64,000 nt of DNA from Xanthoparmelia taractica. Its lineage: Eukaryota; Ascomycota; Lecanoromycetes; Lecanorales; Parmeliaceae. The notes beneath the pieces are model-generated. The model was not told the origin of the DNA. It saw only the letters and a program-made list of their open reading frames with translations, and did no database searches. Below are positions 1-12,230 of the stretch, piece by piece. Positions within the stretch are counted from its first letter, which is position 1; every line of letters starts with the position of its first letter. The stretch is from NCBI GenBank assembly GCA_033085395.1, contig JANQBS010000177.1, positions 20,551 through 84,550 of the forward strand. The letters run 5' to 3'. Made by a program: the position numbers and the translations under genes.

Positions 1-651
1 GGAGAGCACTGGAAAGTATCATTAGTATGTGTGTGCAAGCAGAAGGCGGATCATCCATAGAAGCAGTTTCATCATAGCACCAAAGGTATATTTCATGCAG
101 TCACTATGCACCGTACCAAAAACGCAATATGGCTTTGCGTCGGGACCCCCCACCCTGTAGACAGCGACACTTTAAAGTAAGAGTGTGCTGTTCATTATGC
201 AGGTACACCTCAAGAAATCTCGACCAGTCTGCTCTATCCAGCAGCCGGCAGATCCGGAGGATTATTTCTTCCTCCACAACCATCGAATAGTAGTCTGTTC
301 CTGAGCACGCAATGCTTGATAAGGAAAGTGTAAAAAGGATTTTTTGAAAGACACATTTGATCTTCTCAAATGACAGATGCCAAGTCCTTGTGTTATGCGA
401 GCGCCAGATTAGGAAGGTGACCCCCACACATTAAGCGGCTATACTTACCTACCTTTCAATAACCCCCCCAGCATATTTAAAATGAACTGCATAAACACAT
501 GGCTTGTGCGTGATCTTGTGGGTTCCCGAGTTTAGCTTAGCGAAGGTTGCGCATAAATTCTCCTTTAGGTGCTTCGTGCAATTTCCCAGGCGCAAAGCAA
601 AGGCTTTTGATTGATGCTCCACAACTGTTGATCACAGCGTAGAGAGTTTTG
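1..651. other. no gene recognised
   Basis: Only short open frames without recognisable domains, signal peptide or plausible splice structure. Base composition is ordinary for this genome, so it looks like intergenic DNA rather than a transposon remnant. Confidence 0.5.
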
Positions 652-852
652 CTAATAGGTGAGATTGAAACGCTGTGTAAACGCTGAAGACGTGGCAAAA
701 GAGAGCTGGCGTTCTGCAGAGGCTTTCGATCCAGCAAAGTGACAGTGGGGGGTGGAGATCTTCGGACCGGTGGGTTTCTTACTAGGACCTAAAGGGAAAG
801 CGCAAATTGAGAAAGCAAATAGGAGTATGTAGACGATTCTAACAGAATGCAT
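652..852 (-). CDS. possible very small secreted peptide (66 aa)
   Basis: From an ATG at 852 the frame encodes a 66-residue peptide that begins with a textbook signal-peptide shape: a short basic start, a run of hydrophobic residues (VYILLFAFSICA) and a proline soon after. The remainder is Ser/Thr/Lys-rich and holds a single Cys within HCHF. No family is recognised and no introns are apparent. Small secreted proteins are common in such genomes, but a hydrophobic N-terminus in a 66-codon frame can arise by chance, so the call is weak. Nothing in the flanking DNA supports or excludes transcription. Confidence 0.22.
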   Translation of the reverse strand: MHSVRIVYILLFAFSICAFPLGPSKKPTGPKISTPHCHFAGSKASAERQLSFATSSAFTQRFNLTY

Positions 853-2618
853 TATGGATGAAAAAAAATAAGTGAAGTGAAGCAAGTCAACCAAATCGTA
901 ACCCGGAACTTGAGATTGAACAGACATTGAGAGATTGAAAGTATACTGCCCTTTAAGCCTTCAAAATGCGAAAGAACGAAGATGTTACGGTGGCCATGAG
1001 TAGTACCGAGGGTAAGTCTGTCGCAATTTCTCACCAGCGATGTCTGTCTAGACGTCTATGTAGTTGTCGTGCAGTATTCTTGTGGTTGGTGTTGTTTCAG
1101 CAATCATCTTCGCCCCAGTCTTCATGATGCATTGTCTTGAATGATCGAGGTTCCCAATTTGTTGATGCTGACAGAAGCGATATAGTCCCAAAGGACACTT
1201 CGGCCCCGAATCTACGGCAGCTCTAGCGGCACGGCAGCTGCTGCGGTCACTATTATCCAGGTCAATCTCGCCAGGCTACTTTTGGACGGCTAGAGCATAT
1301 TCGAAGGATTTGCTGGCGAAAATGCTCGGCTGCAGTTACTTCTACCTTCGCACGCCTCGGCATCGGAGAAGCTGGGGAGACTAACAATATGTTGTCTCCA
1401 ACTTTGCTGCACAGATCGTCACACATATAATGCTTGAGGCTCATCAATAGTCATTGGTGAAACAAGGGGCATTGTCTGTTTCCAGGCGTTCGCCGCTCAA
1501 TCCCCCGAGGTGCTGGTATCTTGACATGTGTCCTGGTCATGCGGCCACTGGACTCTGGTCCAGACTTCGAACAGTAGTTTGATACTTTCAACTAGCAACA
1601 GTATGGCGGCTCAAATGTCAAATGTGAGAATGTGGCTTTGACGAAGTCCGCGGGCTATTAAATTTCTTAGGGCTAAGCTCGTTTGAATTTAGCGCCAAAA
1701 TCTTCAAAATCTACCCGAGTTAGCACTCCTGGTCAAAAGCACCGACCCCTGGATAAGGGTTTTCCCCATCAATTTTGACTGATGATTAACAGCATCTCGG
1801 CTCGCTATCAGGTATTGAATGTTTGAACATGCGGACGAAAAGGACATGGCTGAGCATGGCCTGATGACCTGCCCAACTTTCCCAGCTTGGCGGGCGGATG
1901 AAGTAAGGGAGAGAGTTACGCGATCCAGCTTGGTCTTCGTAATAATCCAGCGCGCTACAGTCTTCTAAAGGCTGAAGTGGGGGATGGCTCGTGCTGAGCG
2001 GCTTTGATGGGGAACAGGACTTCCTACCCCAAGAGCGTAAGAGCTGCATGAGCATCTTGGTAGATTTTCCCCTAGGTATACCAAGCCAGCGCAAAAATAA
2101 ACAACTCCAGACATACGACATTTCGACTCCGCAACGCCCCCGTCGTGCAACCGTCCTCGGCGTCAAAGATTGGGGTCTAGCAGTCTCTCAATACTCTCTA
2201 AGAAGTAAGACTGATGTCGGTGGCGGAAACTCGCGTTGATGGTCTCGAACAAAGGACGCTTTCAGGTCTTTGACACTTCTTAGCTATGGGAACAAAACAA
2301 AACCAGTATTAGACGGTCATCCTTGTCTTTTGATTCTATCCGGGGATAGCCCGCGGGCAGCACCTGAACAGATACGGCTCTGACACGCGTGGCTGTTCTT
2401 GGCGTTTTATGACAAAAAATTGATTGTGCGATCATTATTGTCTTTCCATTTTCATTGCAGACAAAGCTCGTTTCCAACGAATGAAACATAAGAAGCCTTT
2501 TTTACACTCTCCTTTCGAACGTTATTCTCATCAGAAAATTCTCGCGCAAATACTTTGGCCAGGAACAACAATTCTCAGAAACACTTACCGAATCTAAATC
2601 CACAATACCATAACAGCC
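853..2618. other. intergenic, no gene recognised
   Basis: About 1.8 kb with short frames on both strands, the longest 1786-2166 on the minus strand, none with a recognisable motif. The last 100 bases before 2619 are pyrimidine- and A-rich and probably form the promoter and 5' leader of the secreted protein gene. Confidence 0.45.
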
Positions 2619-3077
2619 ATGAAATCCATTCTTGCAACCACTTTGCTGGTCAGTACCGCCCTCGCCACACCACTCAGCCTTCAGCCTGACGTTCTCAGCA
2701 CCAACAGCACCATTCGCACCCGCCAAGTGGGCAAAGGTACAGACTCCGGCATCTCAATCAGCATGTATACCAAGAAAGATTGCCAAGGCGACGGCCTCAA
2801 GGACGTCGAAATGATGTACTCGACCACTTACCCGCAGCAGATGCGCTCCTACCATTTGAGTGACACTCTAGGTTCTGACGACGTGCTGGGATTCTGGGCT
2901 GATGTCGACTGGCTTGCGACGGGATCCAAGCCGGTAGACCCGAGCTTGAACGGCAATCAAGAGGCTTGTGCAACATTCGTGTATAATGCGGTGGACCCGA
3001 AAACCAAGAAGGGATGTCATACGCTCTCGAATGTTGTGGGCTGCGTGACCATTGAAATCAATGAGTTTCCCAAGTGA
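2619..3077 (+). CDS. small secreted four-cysteine protein (152 aa), QMxSYHLS family
   Basis: Single-exon gene encoding 152 residues. The first 16-17 residues (MKSILATTLLVSTALA) form a clear signal peptide, so the product should be extracellular. The mature part has four cysteines, in KKDC, EACATF, GCHTL and VVGCV, fitting two disulfides. The block QMRSYHLSDTL followed by LGFWADVD and the GCHTL motif recur in the protein encoded at 46807-47316 on the opposite strand, so the two are divergent paralogues. I recognise no named family. ATG 2619 is preceded by a purine at -3, and the signal peptide begins at it directly. Size, secretion and cysteines fit a fungal effector-like secreted protein, but that role is inference. 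A 163-codon frame on the other strand across its 3' half is treated as a shadow. Confidence 0.8.
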   Translation: MKSILATTLLVSTALATPLSLQPDVLSTNSTIRTRQVGKGTDSGISISMYTKKDCQGDGLKDVEMMYSTTYPQQMRSYHLSDTLGSDDVLGFWADVDWLATGSKPVDPSLNGNQEACATFVYNAVDPKTKKGCHTLSNVVGCVTIEINEFPK

Positions 3078-4051
3078 TATTAAGAAGAGACTAGGCATGT
3101 GGGTCACGGCGAATGTAGATTGATAGTTTAATGAGGCGGAAGTTGTAATTCTAGTGCCAGACGAGTTCATGCAGTTCTTGCCGTCTACGGCGTTATTCCC
3201 ACCTCCTCGGTTGTAAACAGTCATGACGTGGCCTCCACCATAGAAGCCGATCAGTGCTCTCGAGGACGGACGGCGTAATGCAGCTAAAGCCCTGAATTTT
3301 ACGCCCTGACAGCCCGTGGAATAAGCCAAAATCTCTTCGATTACCCGGCTCCGTTTCATGATTTGGGGGCTCCAGAGCTATCGAGGTCCATGACAGTCAA
3401 CCATTGGGCACTTTCCAGAGCCATTAGAATGCCTTGATTGCTCGTGAATTCTTCCAAAAGGGGACATCGCCACGAGATTATTCCCAACAACCGACTCGCT
3501 GTCCCCGTTTTATGTTTTGGTAATCAGATCCCATACTTTCCATTATGTTGCATTCGGACTGATGATGCACCGTTGAGCATAGAGCTATATTCCAAATAGC
3601 ACAACAAAAGAATGACGAGAAGCGGCGATCAGGTAGATTGCGCCCAAGAGGAAGTTCTACAACAGCTCCTTGCTCATCTGACTTGAGGGATTGTTCCGTA
3701 ATACCTTCTCACTACCCTCCCTCAGCTTCCCACTTTTATTTGCTCTCGTTTTTCTGCCCCAATCCTCCGTTCTACATAGCTTCATCTAAATAATCACGCG
3801 CGTCTCTAACATATATGCATTTTAGGTACCTCTAGCATCACGCTTGGACCTAGTGTATTAATACATGGATCGAAGCATCGATGCCCGACTCGGCGGTTGT
3901 ATTATTGAGAGTATTTAAGATGAGATAAAAAGGCTCAATTATTCATCTGCTATGATCTCCTCACACCCACTAACCAAGTTGGCTACGAGAGGCAAAAGAA
4001 ATACAACCATTTATGCAGTCTGAGGCCGATCGTAACCTAACAGATTCATGC
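3078..4051. other. intergenic, no gene recognised
   Basis: Region between the 3' end of the secreted protein gene and the 3' end of the AAA ATPase gene (convergent). Composition is ordinary; nothing recognisable. Confidence 0.5.
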
Positions 4052-6974
4052 TCATTCCCAATCCAAGTCGACATCTTGACTCTCCACCTTTGTCGGTCCA
4101 TCCTCAGATTTGTGCTTTGGACTTTCTACGTTCTTTAGGCTATTTGCTGTCAGATCAAGTCTCGTCCCAATGGCTTCAGCAAGCCGCTCTCGGTCCATCT
4201 TCTTCAAACGCTGCATATAGCCAGCGAATCTCGCACCTACAAATCAGAAAACATCAGCACCGAACAATCCAAATCTGCCGTGTGGCAGCCACCATGCGAG
4301 CAAACTCAAACCTACCAATATCCAGCACGATCTGGAAATGCCGAGCCTGGACCTCCGTACCATCCTGACGCGCCAATGTCAGTGCCGTTTTCACGGTGTT
4401 GCGGATCTGGCGGCCGTTGAAATCTTTGTGGGACCAGTCGTCCCGGGCATGCCGTGCAAGGACCCGCCGGTCGTCTCTGGAGAGATGCTTCAAATCTTTG
4501 ATGAAGTGGTACCAGATCTGCCGCCGGTCCTCGACTGAAAGTGGGTCTAATCCCAGGGTGATGTGCAGGCGGGACTGGAAGGCCTGCTTGTTGTCAACGG
4601 TATGAAATGCTATATTTAACAGCTAGCTTCTACCTCATCAATAGTCCCGACCCCTGATTTAGTCAGCGTAAGTCTGCTGTCCACTCAGGAGAAAAACGTA
4701 CTATTTGTAGTCAAAAAGAAGACCCCATTGAAATATTCTGTTGTACAATTTAGTGATCTGTCCTGATCGACTGGCAGCATTGACCTACCAATGTTTCGAA
4801 GAAACACTATTCAACGGTAAGTGGAATCTCACGAATTAAGTTTGTTTCCAAGCGGAGTCTTACCGGATACTAGTGCATTTCTAGAAAGATTCTCTAAATT
4901 GCGCTCAGCCAGGAATACGTCGGCTTCGTCTAACAGCAAAACCGCATTCCAGCTCACAGCGTAATCGAAAATTTGGTGAAGCTTGATTTCGATGTCTTCC
5001 GGATCAGTTCCTATATCACCAGAGGTTACTGAGTACAAGGGTCTTTCGTAAAGGTCTGCGATGCACTCGGCAGTGAGAGTTTTGCCGACTCCTGGTGGAC
5101 CTTGATAATCTTAGCCCATAAGCGCTGACTTGGTTCAATGCTATCAGACCATGTAATAGTATGTTCAAGCCTTGCCCTTTCCCAGCAACCAGATCGCGAA
5201 ATCTATTCTGCCCTTGGGTGAAGTGCTGTGCTACCATGGCCTTCAAGATCGTTTTGTAATCTTCCCGCAGTACTAAACGATCGAACGATTTCGATTTGAA
5301 ATCTACGTCAATCAGATCATCAACATGGTACTGGAACCATTGCTTGGATCGGAATGAAAAGCCCCAGACCAGATAATCGCAAAGGATCAACATATCATCG
5401 CTAGGCTTCTCGTCTTGGGTAGGTAGCAATCCTAAATCTGTTTTGGGCGCCTGGTTTAACATTGTCAGCTACTCAGACTGCACAGTGAAAGCTGCGATAG
5501 CCACCTTTTGGACAACATCATCTCCAGGCTGATAGCCATTGATGACTCCTGCGGTAGAACTGTTGTCGGCTATCACTAATCTCTCCTCTACTCGCCCGTT
5601 CTGCTTTGCGTGCATCGCCCAGTCCACCATGACACGTTCGTTTTCCTATAATTACAAGCTCAACGTCGGTCCCATACCCTTCTTCTCGAATATACCACGT
5701 GCATATCACGTATACGATCATGAAGAAGATAGCTTAAACGGAGGAGAAGGAATAGGACCTTACGACCAGTGACTTATTCGCATTGGAGCCAACCACATAT
5801 TCTTTCATATGCTGGCCTCTCAGATCCCAAAACTTCTGTCCCCTTGAGATAAAGCGCTGTCGCATCTCTTCGTGCTCCTTTATTGAACTTAAGGCCATGA
5901 ACGGCAGCTCTGATATTGCAACAACACCTTCAAATGCTTCGATTCTTTCTCTAGATGACTGAAAGCCAGTACTTCTTCCATCGTAACTGACTGCATGACA
6001 GTCAAGCTTGAGTACGTCATATACAGAACGGCCTTTTCGGTCAATCTTCCTAGAAGGGGCATTGACGGAGTCAATTTTGAACACCTTCGAGTACGAAGGA
6101 TCTGGATTTCGCCCCACCATCATGGTGCCAGGGACAAACAAAAACCACACACTGGCGAAAGATATGAACGGACTGGAACGGACACTTTCTCCAGGGTTGC
6201 AAAGAGCGAGAAGCTCTGAAACGTTCGGCATACCGCAGGTTCTGAGAAAGTCTAGCAAAACTCCAATATGGGTGCGATAATCCTTAGGGTTACTTTGATC
6301 TTTGTGGTACCTCTCCAACGCATCATATTGATGCCACAGGAGCTGATAAGGCTCATGCAAAGTGACATTTTTGCCGTCGAGAGACTGTTACTCGGATTAG
6401 TAAATCTCTAATGATCTGCTTGGCCTTGCGAACGAAATGCTCTAGGTGGTCATACCTGATAACCATAGCTCGTATTCTCGCGCAAAACCTTTAAGATCAG
6501 TGGAGACTTGATTTCGATGTATATATCAGGGTCAATCAGGTCCTTAGAATTGGTCTTGGAAGTGTGGTGGACGTATGTGATGATCGACTGCTTAACATCT
6601 CTCTTGAACATGTATTTTTTCTTCTTTTCTGGCTTTTTCGCCTCTTCAAAATCCTGATCCACAAGTGGTGAAGGACTTTCATTTCGTTGCCTTTGGTAGC
6701 GAATCCGACCCGACGAGTCAACGAGCTTTTCGAACCGCTCGACTCGGCAAATCCACCCGCCTGGCGTAATTTCCACGTCTTCTGTGAGTGTATCGTCAAG
6801 TACTATTTCAGGTGGGTTGTCAAGTACATCATCATCGTCATCACTTTCTGAACTAGGTATATTTACTGCTGGGTATAAGGAGTTCTGGAATCCGCCCTCA
6901 GGAACGCGGGACCTCGGCTTCTTAATCTGGTCCGACTTTCTTCGGAAAGGTTGACTAAAACGCTTCATAGACAT
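4052..6974 (-). CDS. AAA+ ATPase with N-terminal DUF7025-type region (781 aa, 10 exons)
   Basis: Exons on the minus strand: 6974-6456, 6384-5764, 5645-5505, 5450-5150, 5100-4864, 4806-4789, 4737-4702, 4653-4634, 4583-4316, 4236-4052; their lengths total 2346 nt, exactly 782 codons. Residues 1-170 are acidic/basic and probably disordered. About 170-450 resemble the DUF7025 region of fungal AAA proteins. The ATPase core follows: Walker A GPPGVGKT near 528-535, Walker B LLLDEAD near 582-588, sensor-1 region FFLTTNRVGTIDE, then FQSRLHITL with the arginine-finger region and a helical lid ending DWSHKDFNGRQIRN. The C-terminus is charged. This family is widespread in filamentous fungi, usually annotated only as AAA ATPase, with no settled substrate. 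ATG 6974 opens the first good exon, but an open frame upstream (7067-7762) could be an additional 5' exon. The internal exons of 18, 36 and 20 nt are unusually small. Confidence 0.88.
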
Positions 6975-7066
6975 GTTTTAAGAGATATGATTGAAGATTG
7001 CAGTATGTTATTGTTGAGAATGGGGAGCAATGTAAGCACAAAAGCAAAAAAAAAAAGGTGGTTGTG

Positions 7067-7762
7067 CTACCATAGGACAATGCTGAAGATCGCATGCGAT
7101 TCAGTTTTGCGCCAATTCAGCCGCCGAGAGCAAGTGGGTTGCACAGGAGACTCATTTATGGTGGGAAGCCCTGCTGTTTCTTTGATCGGAGTAGCTGACT
7201 CGACAATGTCCGTTGAGGCTTGTTCTGTCAGCGTCTCGTTTGACTCCCAATCTCGCACTTCTCCAAGCTCAGCTAACGTTGGTGAAGTTCGTTCCTTTTG
7301 GTGTGATAAAAACCCCAAAGTTTTCCGATCGTATCGCATAGACTCGAGGGTCTTCTTGTATTCCTCTCTCACGGTCCTATGTAAGTCTAAGGAGTCGTCT
7401 GACGGCGAGGAAGCTTCCGACGTTCCTACCGTTGGCATTCGTAACCTTGAAGTTCGAAGCCGATGGCATGTGTACGGCAGGAAACCAGTGACCCTGACTT
7501 GGTTGCTTTTGACACTGCACTCTTTTCCAACAGCTCCTACTCTTTCTGGTTTGTTGGGAGGGTTCCTTCCTTGTGGGGGCTCCAATTTTTTCTCCTCTGC
7601 TGTGTTGCCTCCTCTTGACGCTGTAGAGTTCAGGTAGCAGTGACAGTAAAGAGGTTTGCTGTAGCGTAGGAGTTCCTGATGTTTCTGTGTTAATGGGTAG
7701 ATGATGGGAGGTTTCGTTGTGGATGTCTGTCTGCGGATCCTGGAAGATTGTGAATGTCGCAA
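7067..7762 (-). CDS. hypothetical open frame upstream of the AAA gene; possible 5' exon
   Basis: A 231-codon open frame on the same strand as, and directly upstream of, the AAA ATPase. It has no ATG at its 5' end (it opens with TTG), so alone it would have to start at an internal ATG near codon 108. The second half reads like real protein, charged and Ser/Thr-rich with a short helical stretch (VREEYKKTLESMRYDRK). An intron from the GT just before the stop to the AG inside the first AAA codons (…CGTTTTAG) would join it in frame to QPFRRKSDQIKK of the AAA protein. It is therefore either an upstream exon of that gene or an unrelated hypothetical frame; I cannot decide from sequence alone. Confidence 0.3.
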   Translation of the reverse strand: MRHSQSSRIRRQTSTTKPPIIYPLTQKHQELLRYSKPLYCHCYLNSTASRGGNTAEEKKLEPPQGRNPPNKPERVGAVGKECSVKSNQVRVTGFLPYTCHRLRTSRLRMPTVGTSEASSPSDDSLDLHRTVREEYKKTLESMRYDRKTLGFLSHQKERTSPTLAELGEVRDWESNETLTEQASTDIVESATPIKETAGLPTINESPVQPTCSRRLNWRKTESHAIFSIVLW

Positions 7763-8104
7763 ACGAGCGGGTCGGTCAGGGATTATTCGTGAGTGAGGAA
7801 GTGCCTATTGTTCGTCTTGACTGTGCCTTGTCTCAAGTGTATTCCTGCTTCTTCTTCGTGTTTTGTTGCTTAGCAGGCTGGTCTGCCGTTCCTTTCTCTC
7901 TTCCTTGGGAGAAGTCCGGGTCTGGAGGCTACCGCAGAACACCGATCTGCTAGGAGTATCTCTCAGGTTGAGAATGGGCACTGGATATAAGGGCAACAAT
8001 AGCGAAGCGACAAATAAGGGGGATGGGGGTGAAATTGTAGTATCGCAATTGCGTGTCGATTCTGTAACTATCTAAATGCTATGTGGCTATGATAGTTTCT
8101 ATGT

Positions 8105-9210
8105 CAGGCAGCTACTCCTCTTTGCAAAACCCTTGGCGGGAGCTCCCGTCTGGCAGCCGACCCCGCCATTTTTTGCTGGAACGACCGCCCATAAGGAGCA
8201 GGAGGTAAATCGCCATACATAGCTGTAAATACGTCTAGGAGTAGTCATTTTTGAGGCCGTAGATAGTCCTTTTGCCACTGGATATTGGTGCAGCTACTCC
8301 ATGGACTTGGTACTAGTCGTCGCCGTCGCTATGCCGCCATGCCGGCGCCTATGGGCCATACGGGCCTTTGCGTTGGAGATTCTAGGGATCCCCTACGTAG
8401 TTCATGATGAGATAGCCTATGTTCTCTACTTATTCTCCGTCTGATAGTCCTCCTCGTTATAGGCGTTGCTAATTTAACAGAACCTCTACGGGTTGGGTCA
8501 TAAAAAAAAAATTTTGGAGGTGATTGTGGAGCTCTATGATTGTACTCCCCACACATAGCGCTTCGGGACGGCTGAACTGTGCCAGAAACACGCCTTCATT
8601 CGACTTATTGATGGATCTTAGCACGCGAGACTGACTCAGGAGGATGCGGTGTAGAGAGTAGTGAGATGAAGTGTGATGTATGCCCGCAACGTAGCCCCGT
8701 CTCTTGCTCAGCCCATGCTGCCCCTAGCTGTTCTAAATAATAATGAAGAAGAAGAAGAAGTTAGTGACTAGAAGGGTTAACTAGTAAGGGGACGTACCTT
8801 GATCGAGGGTGAGTGAGGGTGAGTAGTTGAACAGTTGAAGAAGGATTAATCACCAAGGCCTTAGATATCTTCAAATTAGCTATGTCCGAAGATTAACCGG
8901 ATCAGATGCTGCTTGTGGTATGCCTGAATATAGTACTATTCCCTCCACGTCCTCGTTGCTGTAGCTGTCGCTATGTCATCACCTATACCAGCGCCCATTC
9001 GTGCCCTCGTTCAGGATGGATTTGAACTGGGTCACAGCAACGACGTGATCCTAGCTGGTCCGTATGGCGTCAGCATGCGTGACGCCTACATGTTGGAAAT
9101 ACCATCTGCTCTACTTGGGCGGTCGTTCCAGCAAAAAATAGCGGGGTCGGCTGCCAGACGGGAGCTCCCGCCAAGGGTTTTGCAAAGAGGAGTAGGCTAC
9201 AGTTGCCCTG
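8105..9210. mobile_element. 1.1-kb non-autonomous element with 80-bp terminal inverted repeats
   Basis: Bases 8112-8191 and 9116-9195 are inverted copies of each other over 80 bp with a single C/T difference. Both contain the internal palindrome GGCGGGAGCTCCCG. Outside them both ends read CAGG (8105) and, on the other strand, CAGGG (9210), so the element may run 8105-9210. The interior has no convincing coding frame, which fits a non-autonomous DNA transposon. I see no target-site duplication at the assumed ends, so the boundaries and superfamily are uncertain. Near-identity of the repeats suggests recent activity or gene conversion, and the element lacks the RIP signature of the AT-rich blocks. 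Confidence 0.7.
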
Positions 9211-10089
9211 ATCTTCACTTGTGCCATACGTGATGCGGTCCTTCCTCATGCGGCGTAGTGTTGTTGCTCAATGCAAGCCCCCACTAGGGCTTACTTCGTA
9301 CTTGTACCACACCAAAAATTCAAGTGCTGCTGGATATGGGCCCCAGTGATGTGAGCTTCACCTTTCGCGTACGAAGTATGCATCTCGCTGGGTTGAGCTC
9401 GTCGCAGCGTTGTTCCAATGACACAGTCCTACCTCGCAGCCAGGCAGCTATATAGGAAATATGGAATAGCCGTACGTGTTGCATATACTGGTCTACTATG
9501 GCAGCAGAATGATTACTAACCGGACCGACTAAGCAGCTGATTGATTCTGATTGGCTAAGAGAGCTAAAGAGATGTCTAGATTGTCATAAGGAAGACCAGG
9601 AAGGAAACAACATGGAGGCGGCCATGTTGCCAATTTATCCCTCAAGTGCCTGGCTGGAATATACCCATGACATCAGCCATCAGCCTGATTTGTAATGTAT
9701 GTCCCCTCATACTCGGTTATTCCTCGGAAAGGCGATTATGACTTGAAATAGCAACACGTACGCAAGCAGCGCACAGCCTACATACGCTCTGAAAGACAGC
9801 AGTCATGCCTGACTACTCCCCTCTACAGCTTGGCGCTCCTTCCGCTCTCAGCGATGAAGCCAGGGTTCCACTAATGCGCGTACAGCACGAAGACAAGGCT
9901 ATCTACTTCAATAGCAATCAGAACCGACGATTTGACTTGTGCCGAGCTGTCGAAGATCGGTAAATCAATCTCGAATTCAACTGCTGCACTCATATTTCTT
10001 GTCGTTGTGCTACTGTTGTAGATAAACTTCTTTGCTACACTCACCCTTCTCATACCATCTCATGCTTGGCTTAGGCATACCGCTGACAT
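9211..10089. other. intergenic, 5' flank of the STAND gene
   Basis: No gene recognised. A nine-base sequence TACTTCGTA at 9292-9300 is repeated inverted at 9370-9378. No in-frame ATG for the downstream gene is present immediately upstream of it; a TGA lies in frame at 10084. Confidence 0.4.
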
Positions 10090-12230
10090 TTGAGTGCCAC
10101 TAGCCTAGCATCCAGTGCTGCCTTCAGGTCTCTGAAAAGGGCAGTCGAAAGTTTCAACGACAACGTAACACGAGATCAGCAAGACCTGTTCATTGATAAG
10201 AGAACAAATTTTAACGTTCTACTTGAGGTTGCCCAGCAAGACTTGAAAAGGCGTTTTTGCGCCAGAGTGCCTCAAAGCAAAAAGACACGGATTTGGCGGA
10301 GTATCAAGTCCGGGCTTGAGAAATTTTGTCAAGTGGTGTATCATTACTCATCGGTCATGGATGTACTCGTCTCCGCTCATCCAGAAATCGCAGCGTTGGC
10401 ATGTAAGTGACTCCACTTTGCTGGTGAATAGAGATGCTGAGAAAAGATGGTCAGGGGGTGCAATGAAGTTCCTCCTTGCGGTCAGCGTGAACCATCAAGA
10501 GCTAAAAGAAAAGATCGTGTATCATCTGGCAGAGATCGGAGAGCAGTTCAAGATCATAGACAGTTATGTTAGGTTGTTTCCAGAAGCGGATATGGTTGAG
10601 CACGTCTGCGGTGTCTACGACAACTTCAACCAATTCCTCCAGCTCTCGATAGACTGGTGTAAAGAGAATGCACGCGGTAAGCATGGTAATCGACTTTCAT
10701 CACCGTCTTCACTGAATATAATACAGTCAAGTTCTTCAAAAATGTGGCCTTGCCTTACGAGGCACGCATCAAACCGACGATTGACGAATTGAGCAAATTC
10801 ATAGGGAGAGTCAAGGAAAGGGTTGACGTACACAACACACATCGCCTGGCTGTCATGCAGTTTGACATTTCTGCGGTGATTGACATGCTAGATGACAGCA
10901 GAAGACTGCAGGTCAACTCACACGCTATCATCGCTCAGTTGCTACAAGGCATTGCTTCAGACCAGACAAAAGAGTCGGACCCGCCAGTCGAGTCCACTAT
11001 CAGCAACACATACACTATGCTCAAAGACAAATTGCCCATTACAGATCCCGTTCCTCGAGAAGGCTCGAGTGGCTCATCCCAAACACTCCCTAATCTACAG
11101 CTCCCTTTCGAGCACCTTAAAGACCGCGCAATACAAAGTGTACAACTCGAACCCAATCACTCCTACCAGGCGCTCGATCTACTTAATCAACCCGAGGTAA
11201 AGGCTTGGTTGGCATCCGAAGAATCTGCTCTTTTATGGATCGACGGATATGCAAATCCGCGCACGAGTAAATGGACCACCGAGTTCGCAGTTGACGTTCT
11301 ACTTGGGGTAGAACGACAGAGTAGCACAATGCTGTTCTATTTTTGTGATGTTGCAACGAGTGACATTACGGACCCTAGCTCTGGCTATCTGGCTTCGCCA
11401 AGGGCTCTCATTCACTCCTTTATTGTCCAACTCTTGCGCCAGCATCCAAAACTTGCAAGGAATGAAGCTGATTGGCTGACGCCGGAACGCTGGACTGAGG
11501 CACGCTGTAGTACCAAGGCTGCATGGACCCTTCTTCACTACCTACTACAGTCATTGTCGGCCGAAGCAAGCACCATCTATCTCATAATCGACAGCATCGA
11601 CGCCCTATCATCTGCCAATGACCACCCTTGTGATCTGCAACCATTCTTGGGGCGCCTCTCTGCACTAGTCACCTCATCACCTTGTCGGGAAAGCGCCGGA
11701 TCCCATAGATCTCTCGCCGTCAAAATCCTTCTTACTTCGGTCACGGGAAGTACACCTTCCCTGCTCTTCCCTCCAGGTGCGGCCAGCTCTCCCCCTTCGC
11801 ATTCCATTGTGCATATCCCGCAAACTTTTGGCCAACACAACGTCCCAAACCCCCCCAGCCACCTCCGTAAGCCGAGCGTGAAACGTCTCGTCCGCTTGCC
11901 TGATTCGGATGATGAATATGGGTTGAAGCCGGCGGATAGCTTTGGATTCTCCGATGAAGAAAGAGAGGAGAATCTGACCTTCAGTAGCGAAGAGGAAATA
12001 AAGGAGAGCCAGCCCCTGAATGGAAAAAGAGGAAAGGAGGCGGGAAGAGAGGTCGGTGTGCAGACTAGAAAAGCTCAATACTCGTCGCACAAGGTCAACA
12101 AAATCTCAGTAAGGAGCGAATCGGGGTCGAGTGAGGAGCTTGACTTTAGCGAGAACGAGACGGACAACGCTTATAAAGGCAAACGGGACACCGATGACCT
12201 TCAGTTCTCCTCGTCGTCCGAAGAAGAACT
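10090..12230 (+). CDS. STAND/NACHT-like protein with degenerate P-loop (N-terminal part, exons 1-3)
   Basis: Exons 10090-10402, 10455-10676 and 10727-12230. The first two introns (52 and 50 bp) restore family motifs across the junctions, e.g. ALAWGAMKFLLAV. Residues 1-230 match the DUF7708-like helical domain that precedes NACHT domains in fungal NLR-type proteins. The next region has the NACHT layout: LLWIDGYANP at the P-loop position, FYFC, LIHSFIVQLL, and IYLIIDSIDAL at Walker B. The glycine-rich GKT loop is replaced by a sequence around TSKWTTEF, so nucleotide binding is doubtful. The C-terminal 130 residues are acidic with Ser-Glu clusters. No in-frame ATG exists near 10090 (the codon there is TTG), so either an upstream exon is missed or the start is lost. 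Read straight on, this frame stops at 12232-12234. A 113-bp intron (12231-12343) would instead remove the stop and join the ankyrin exon in frame, giving 938 residues. Confidence 0.65.

Noticed and set aside
2868..3359. 163-codon open frame on the minus strand
   Set aside because: It overlaps the 3' half of a secreted protein gene that has a signal peptide and a paralogue; the antisense frame has no motif and is a shadow.
10615..10842. Minus-strand frames across the STAND gene
   Set aside because: They are antisense to exons that splice into a recognisable domain and show no motifs themselves.
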